9,896 nucleotides of DNA, from the NCBI GenBank assembly GCA_900543155.1, contig UQQN01000089.1, forward strand, positions 1 to 9,896, given 5' to 3'. How positions within the stretch are numbered: the stretch's first letter is position 1; each line of letters begins with the position of its first letter. Below are positions 6,635 to 9,896 of the stretch, piece after piece. Source of the DNA: an uncultured Prevotella sp. (GTDB taxonomy: Bacteria > Bacteroidota > Bacteroidia > Bacteroidales > Bacteroidaceae). The translations under genes and the position numbers were made by a program. The notes under the pieces were generated by a model. The model saw only the letters and a list, made by a program, of their open reading frames with translations. It did not search any database and was not told the origin of the DNA.

Positions 6635-6684
6635 CATGACAGTTTCCAAGTATAACAACTAAAAATTTTCTACAAATAAATATC

Positions 6685-7776
6685 ATGGAACAGAAATATT
6701 TGCAGCATATTGCTGGTCAGTTCGAGATTGAAGGTAACGTATGCGAGGTAAAGCCTCTTGGCAACGGCCTTATTAATACTACCTATAAAGTAGTGACTGA
6801 GGGCGACGCTCCCGACTATGTGTTGCAGCACGTAAATACAGACATCTTCCCCGATGTAGACATGCTGATGAACAACATTGTGGCTGTGACAAGCCATATC
6901 CGCAAAAAGCTTGAGGCGAAAAACACCGAGGACATCGACCGCAAGGTGCTGAAGTTTGTTCCTTGCAAGGACGGCAAATACTATTATGTGTTCGACAACA
7001 AGTATTGGCGCGTAATGGTGTTTATCCCCGACACTGTGTCGAAGAGTGGCGTTACACCCGAAAGCTCATACATTGTGGGCGAAACCTTTGGCGACTTCCA
7101 AGCTATGTTGGCTGATATCCCCGTAGAGTTGGGCGAAACCATTAAGGACTTCCACAACATTGAATTCCGCTTGCAGCAATTCCACGATGCTGTGAAGGAG
7201 GACAAGATGGGTCGTGCAGCGGGTGTGAAGGATATTATCGACGAAATTGAAAAGCGTGCCGAGAGCATGTGCAAGAGCGAAAAACTCTTCCGCGAAGGTA
7301 AATTGCCTAAGCGTATTTGCCACTGCGACACAAAGGTAGACAATATCCTCTTTGATCAAGACGATAACGTGCTTTGCGTAATTGACCTTGACACTGTGAT
7401 GCCTAGCTTTATCTTCTCAGACTTTGGCGATTTCCTTCGTTCGGCTGCTAACACACAGGCTGAAGATAGCCCCGAATATGACAAGATTGCTTTCCGCATG
7501 GACATCTTTAAGGCATTCACTGAGGGGTACCTTAAGACGGCTCGTGCCTTCCTCACTCCTATCGAGATTGAGAACTTGCCTTATGGCGCTACACTCTTCC
7601 CCTACATGCAATTGGTACGTTTCTTTGCCGACTACTTGAACGGTGACACTTATTACAAGATTCAGTATCCTGAACACAACTTGGTGCGCTCTAAGAACCA
7701 ACTCACCTTGTTGCAGCGTGCTGAAGAGAAGATTCCCGAAATGGAAGCTTTCATCAATGAACAGTTGAACAAGTAA
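6685..7776 (+). CDS. Sugar-kinase-like phosphotransferase (aminoglycoside phosphotransferase fold)
   Basis: The 363-residue protein has the protein-kinase-like phosphotransferase fold. Its catalytic loop is HCDTKVDN (residues 213-220, Asp215 as base, Asn220 for metal), and DLD (234-236) is the metal-binding motif after it. The N-terminal LGNGLINTTYKV (25-36) is the nucleotide-binding loop. The NGLINTTY and GD/CDTKxDN signatures resemble N-acetylhexosamine 1-kinases such as Bifidobacterium NahK, which phosphorylate GlcNAc or GalNAc at C1. Antibiotic resistance is unlikely, since such Bacteroidetes homologues are typically annotated as general phosphotransferases. The divergent mutarotase neighbour supports a sugar substrate, because anomer choice matters for C1 phosphorylation. 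No signal peptide is present, so it acts in the cytoplasm. The exact substrate is not determined. Confidence 0.82.
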   Translation: MEQKYLQHIAGQFEIEGNVCEVKPLGNGLINTTYKVVTEGDAPDYVLQHVNTDIFPDVDMLMNNIVAVTSHIRKKLEAKNTEDIDRKVLKFVPCKDGKYYYVFDNKYWRVMVFIPDTVSKSGVTPESSYIVGETFGDFQAMLADIPVELGETIKDFHNIEFRLQQFHDAVKEDKMGRAAGVKDIIDEIEKRAESMCKSEKLFREGKLPKRICHCDTKVDNILFDQDDNVLCVIDLDTVMPSFIFSDFGDFLRSAANTQAEDSPEYDKIAFRMDIFKAFTEGYLKTARAFLTPIEIENLPYGATLFPYMQLVRFFADYLNGDTYYKIQYPEHNLVRSKNQLTLLQRAEEKIPEMEAFINEQLNK

Positions 7777-7800
7777 ACTGCTAAAACCCAAATAAAGGGG

Positions 7801-7838
7801 AGGTGCCCATGTCCTTGTGCGGACATGGGCACCTTTTT
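7801..7838 (+). terminator. Strong intrinsic terminator after the kinase gene
   Basis: AGGTGCCCATGTCC (7801-7814) and GGACATGGGCACCT (7821-7834) form a perfect 14-bp stem with a 6-nt loop, followed by T residues to 7838. It begins 25 bp after the kinase stop and isolates it from the porin gene. Confidence 0.95.
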
Positions 7839-7910
7839 GGTATACAGACTTTGCAACAAAATGGTTAAATACTAAAAATGCTTCGTTTTGTTAATAAATT
7901 GCGCATTTTA

Positions 7911-7941
7911 TTGGTTGCTGTGCAAATTCTTCGTACTTTTG
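7911..7941 (+). promoter_or_regulatory. Promoter of the FadL-family gene
   Basis: TTG (7911-7913) and TACTTTTG (7934-7941) are separated by 20 bp, matching the Bacteroidetes promoter pattern. The start would fall near 7947, about 25 nt before the ATG at 7971. The preceding terminator makes this the likely sole promoter of the gene. Confidence 0.7.
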
Positions 7942-7970
7942 CCGACGTTTAGAACAATAAAACGGAAATA

Positions 7971-9557
7971 ATGAAAAAAATTATCCTTACAGCTGCGCTT
8001 GCTTTGAGCGCTACCACAGCAGTTCAAGCAGGTGGCTACCTTACAAATACAAACCAAAGCGTGAACTTTTTGCGCAACCCTGCACGCGATGCAGCCATTA
8101 ACATTGATGGTGCATATTACAACCCTGCGGGCTTGGGCTTTATGTCTGAAGGTTGGCACTTGGGCTTTGACTTGCAGAGTGCATACCAAACACGTAAAGA
8201 CCAAACTGTTTTTGCTCCCTTTGCATTGGGCACAGTGAATGGTGTGAAGAATACGCAGGATGGTTACAAGGCATTTGAAGGTAAGGCTAAAGCACCCGTA
8301 ATTCCTTCGTTTGACTTGGCACGTGTGGGCGAAAAATGGTTTGCTTCGTTCCACTTTGGCATTACTGGTGGCGGCGGTAAGTGTAAGTTCTCTGATGGTC
8401 TTCCCTCGTTCGAAAGTCAGGTGGCTATGTTGCCCGTATTGGTCGGTGCGATTGCTCCTGGTGTTGCCACAGGCTACAGCATGGATACGCACATGCAGGG
8501 TCGTCAGTATTACTTTGGCGGACAATTTGGCGTGGGTTATAAAATTTTGCCTAACTTGAACGTGAGTGTGGGTGGACGCGTTATTTATGCACAATGTAAC
8601 TACTACGGCTATGTGCGCAACATTAACTTGGATGTGAACACACAGGCTGGTGTGGTGAATATGCCTGCTACTGATTTCTTTAAAAGTCAGAATATGCCCG
8701 ACTTTGCTCAACTTGTTACTGACAAAGAGTTGAACTGTGACCAAAGTGGTTGGGGCTTTACACCGATTGTGAGTGTAGACTGGCAGGTGAACAATAAGGT
8801 GAACCTTTCGGCACGTTATGAATTTAAAACACGCTTGCGCTTGAAGAATCAAACAGGTGTGAACTCAAGTGGCATTGAGGAATATGACGATGGTAAGAAG
8901 GTGAAGGCTGATATTCCTGCTATCCTTACCTTGGGTGCTCAGTATAGCCCCATTAAAAGAGTGCGACTGAACGCTGGTTTCCACTATTACTTCGATAAGC
9001 AGGCTACACAAAACGAAAACCGCCACAACTATTTGGAAAATGGTGGTTGGGAAGTGTTGGCTGGTGCTGAATTTGACGTGAATAAGCGTTGGACAGTGAG
9101 TGCTGGTTGGCAAACTACAAACTATGGTTTGGGCAAGGATAGTAAGTTTATTAGCGACATGAGCTTTGTAACAAACTCAAACTCTGTTGGTTTGGGCGCA
9201 CGCTTCCAATTACGCAAAAAGGTGGCTCTCAACATTGCCTACTTCAAGACGTTCTACAAGCACTACGAACGTAAGCACGAGGATTTCTATGACATTAAGG
9301 GTACCTTTGCTGGTAAACTCGCTCCGCTCGCTGCACAACTTGCTGCTGGTAAGGCACAAATTAACCAGGCTTTGCAAGATCCTAACTTGAGCGAATCACA
9401 ACGTGCTATCTACGAGCAGCGCCTTGGTCAGATTAACACAGAAATGGGGGCAGCAAATAGCATTGCTACTGGTTTAGGAAATTACTCTACCGCTGGTCGC
9501 GACAATTTCCATCGTACAAACGATGTATTTGGTCTTGGACTTGAAATTGATTTCTAA
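7971..9557 (+). CDS. FadL/OmpP1/TodX-family outer membrane transport protein
   Basis: The 528-residue protein starts with a signal peptide (residues 1-20, ending AVQA). The mature N-terminus is typical of FadL-like porins: GGYLTNTNQS, then two NPA motifs (36-38 and 51-53), expected in the plug domain. The rest is a run of amphipathic strands such as WHLGFDLQSAY and YYFGGQFGVGYKI, ending in DVFGLGLEIDF with the terminal Phe expected of beta-barrels. Family members move long-chain fatty acids or other hydrophobic compounds across the outer membrane; the substrate here is unknown. Residues about 448-497 are an Ala/Gln-rich helical stretch between the last two predicted strands, which should lie outside the cell. 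The gene has its own promoter and terminator. Confidence 0.93.
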   Translation: MKKIILTAALALSATTAVQAGGYLTNTNQSVNFLRNPARDAAINIDGAYYNPAGLGFMSEGWHLGFDLQSAYQTRKDQTVFAPFALGTVNGVKNTQDGYKAFEGKAKAPVIPSFDLARVGEKWFASFHFGITGGGGKCKFSDGLPSFESQVAMLPVLVGAIAPGVATGYSMDTHMQGRQYYFGGQFGVGYKILPNLNVSVGGRVIYAQCNYYGYVRNINLDVNTQAGVVNMPATDFFKSQNMPDFAQLVTDKELNCDQSGWGFTPIVSVDWQVNNKVNLSARYEFKTRLRLKNQTGVNSSGIEEYDDGKKVKADIPAILTLGAQYSPIKRVRLNAGFHYYFDKQATQNENRHNYLENGGWEVLAGAEFDVNKRWTVSAGWQTTNYGLGKDSKFISDMSFVTNSNSVGLGARFQLRKKVALNIAYFKTFYKHYERKHEDFYDIKGTFAGKLAPLAAQLAAGKAQINQALQDPNLSESQRAIYEQRLGQINTEMGAANSIATGLGNYSTAGRDNFHRTNDVFGLGLEIDF

Positions 9558-9583
9558 GATACCCCTTTTATACATTTAGTTTT

Positions 9584-9616
9584 AGAGTCGTTTTCGATAT
9601 CGAAAACGGCTCTTTT
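9584..9616 (+). terminator. Intrinsic terminator after the FadL-family gene
   Basis: Bases 9584-9598 pair with 9599-9613 as one nearly perfect palindrome centred on GATATC, with a single U-G wobble (9588 with 9609). A run of T follows to 9616. It lies 26 bp after the gene's stop codon. As a symmetrical palindrome it could also form on the opposite strand. Confidence 0.88.
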
Positions 9617-9771
9617 AGTTTTGAGGAGAGGGAAGGGTATGTGAAAAAGAAACGAGAGGTAAGTAAAAAGTTGGTTTTAAACCTTACGCTTCACGAATAA
9701 GTTTGCTTGGTACGATGTGGCTATAAATGGCTTTATACACTCAAAATTCACAAAAACTATACACAAAATTC
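9617..9771. other. Intergenic region, nothing recognised
   Basis: Between the FadL terminator and the rightmost promoter I see no reading frame of useful length, no repeat and no RNA gene. The stretch is A-rich near 9640-9680 and 9740-9770. Confidence 0.6.
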
Positions 9772-9802
9772 TTGCGATTCCGCACGCTTTGCATTATCTT
9801 TG
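9772..9802 (+). promoter_or_regulatory. Promoter firing out of the right edge
   Basis: TTG (9772-9774) and TATCTTTG (9795-9802) are separated by 20 bp, a good Bacteroidetes promoter. The transcript would begin near 9808 and run off the window. The only ATG after it is at 9865-9867; its frame (MQSSLLELLR) is still open at the edge, so a gene may begin there. That frame has just ten codons in view, so I do not list it as a CDS. The leader has possible pairing between TTCGG near 9823 and CCGAA at 9861-9865. Confidence 0.6.
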
Positions 9803-9896
9803 CATAATAAAGTAACTCAAGTTTCGGATTTAGTCAAGACTGGCTGAATTATCGTGCAAACCGAATGCAATCAAGCTTGCTTGAATTACTGAGGTG

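Noticed and set aside
6685..7776. Aminoglycoside resistance kinase
   Set aside because: The fold is shared, but the NGLINTTY and CDTKVDN signatures and the mutarotase neighbour point to a sugar kinase.
7417..7791. Minus-strand frame opposite the kinase C-terminus
   Set aside because: It lies wholly antisense to a gene with intact catalytic motifs and has no family signature.
7908..8852. Long minus-strand frame (314 codons) opposite the FadL-family gene
   Set aside because: It is a codon-bias shadow of a well-supported beta-barrel gene; the product is Cys/His/Thr-rich without domain features, and no minus-strand promoter is seen.

Overview
The window looks like a chromosomal segment from a member of the Bacteroidales, most probably a Prevotella-like organism. 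This rests on several sequence features. Promoter-like sites repeatedly match the Bacteroidetes form (TTG or TTTG, about 20 bp, TAnnTTTG). Shine-Dalgarno sites are essentially absent. The secreted 830-residue protein ends in the 'FDLSGRR...KGGVYIQNGKK' tail seen in Prevotella and Bacteroides secreted proteins. A short MKKxYIKP-type peptide follows it, and there is a Bacteroidetes-type FadL/OmpP1 porin. No rRNA, tRNA, CRISPR array, transposase or phage gene is visible.

Layout. Positions 1-579 hold no convincing protein gene. They contain a 12-bp tandem repeat at the left edge, a degenerate 11-bp repeat, and a possible leftward transcription unit with a promoter-like site near 489-520 and a terminator-like hairpin near 125-159. 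Positions 580-1507 are a perfect 464-bp tandem duplication (580-1043 and 1044-1507). Each copy carries the promoter, leader, start codon and first 85 codons of a secreted-protein gene. The first copy therefore gives an 87-codon fragment (789-1052), and the second runs into the full 830-codon gene (1253-3745). A 56-residue peptide gene (3777-3947) lies 31 bp downstream, followed by a hairpin terminator (3980-4018). Next is a stand-alone Fic-domain AMP-transferase with a C-terminal winged helix (4198-5499). Its promoter sits inside a cluster of four 9-bp repeat half-sites. Fic and a leftward aldose 1-epimerase-like gene (5622-6494) converge on an AT-rich inverted repeat. The epimerase gene is divergent from a sugar-kinase-like phosphotransferase (6685-7776), with which it plausibly shares a role in sugar uptake metabolism. 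A strong terminator, a FadL-family outer membrane protein (7971-9557), another terminator and a promoter firing out of the right edge complete the window.

How the parts relate. The secreted lectin-like protein and the small peptide appear to be one transcription unit. Fic looks independent and possibly self-regulated. The epimerase and kinase are a likely metabolic pair: anomer interconversion, then anomeric phosphorylation. The FadL-like porin is a single-gene unit bounded by its own promoter and terminator. The least ordinary items are the 464-bp duplication, the unexplained small peptide and the repeat cluster over the fic promoter.
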